Assembly: GCF_041260155.1 (NCBI RefSeq)
Contig: NC_091928.1
Coordinates: 44,179,637 to 44,243,636, forward strand
Source of the DNA: Ptychodera flava
Lineage: Eukaryota; Hemichordata; Enteropneusta; Ptychoderidae
Direction of reading: 5' to 3'
Length of the DNA stretch: 64,000 bases
Part shown: piece by piece, positions 63,732 through 64,000 of the stretch
Numbering within the stretch: position 1 is the first letter of the stretch
Layout of the letters: each line of letters starts with the position of its first letter
The notes under the pieces: model-generated
What the model was told of the DNA's origin: nothing
Database searches by the model: none
Seen by the model: only the letters and a program-made list of their open reading frames with translations
Position numbers and translations under genes: made by a program

Positions 63732-64000
63732 CTGAGATGGAAAATTAATTATTGCTGTCAATTCATTGTAACAGCCTCCTGCAATGATCTCGAACTAAAC
63801 CCTATCATCCTTTATACAACTGATGGCACAGTCTGACTGTAAGTTTAGGCTGTATAGGTGGGTATATGTTGATGAATTTATTAGCAGATATAAGCTTATG
63901 GATGGATAATGAATTTACTCGTATACAAGTGTGTATACATTGATATGCGTAATATCAAAAGAGCGGTATAAGCAGGCAATGTCCAAGCCGAACGGAGGGC

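Overview
This is animal nuclear DNA: AT-rich, with small protein-coding exons split by GT-AG introns, many short inverted-repeat transposons (MITEs) and long microsatellites. There is no bacterial operon structure. The gene families (a tandem array of juvenile-hormone-acid-methyltransferase-like enzymes, and a compact sulfotransferase-like P-loop family) and the repeat style suggest a marine invertebrate, perhaps a hemichordate or cephalochordate. The organism assignment is inference only.

The backbone is a tandem array of class I SAM-dependent methyltransferase genes, all on the minus strand with one shared design: four coding exons of about 187, 317, 151 and 164 bp, intron phases 1, 0, 1, and a protein of 270-272 aa. 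From left to right they are copy F (3755-7190), a relic (about 8240-8565), copy E (9961-13922), copy D (37550-39964), broken copy C (42465-47282), copy B (49214-53785), a relic last exon (57026-57161), and copy A (62053-63731, exon 1 lies beyond the window). Copies F, E, D and B look intact and A looks intact as far as visible. C has a 65-bp frameshifting deletion in exon 2 and has lost exon 4. A TATA-like, probably non-coding leader exon is shared upstream of E, D, C and B.

The 14-37 kb gap between E and D holds an intronless sulfotransferase-like gene (23267-24049, minus), a truncated relative (about 17335-17474), fragments of a SANT/Myb-like and a HIRAN-like gene, and several nested transposons. 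These include a 2.3-kb foldback element, a candidate 5.3-kb Mutator-like element with a 9-bp target duplication, and a 335-bp inverted duplication.

Two families of TTA-flanked MITEs recur, one carrying an internal 180-bp tandem repeat. Three TTAA-flanked elements also occur. Several insertions can be dated relative to gene duplication because paralogous introns supply empty sites. A methyltransferase array interleaved with sulfotransferase-like genes could be a small-molecule tailoring cluster, but no substrate can be read from the sequence. No virus-like element, rRNA, tRNA or CRISPR array was recognised.
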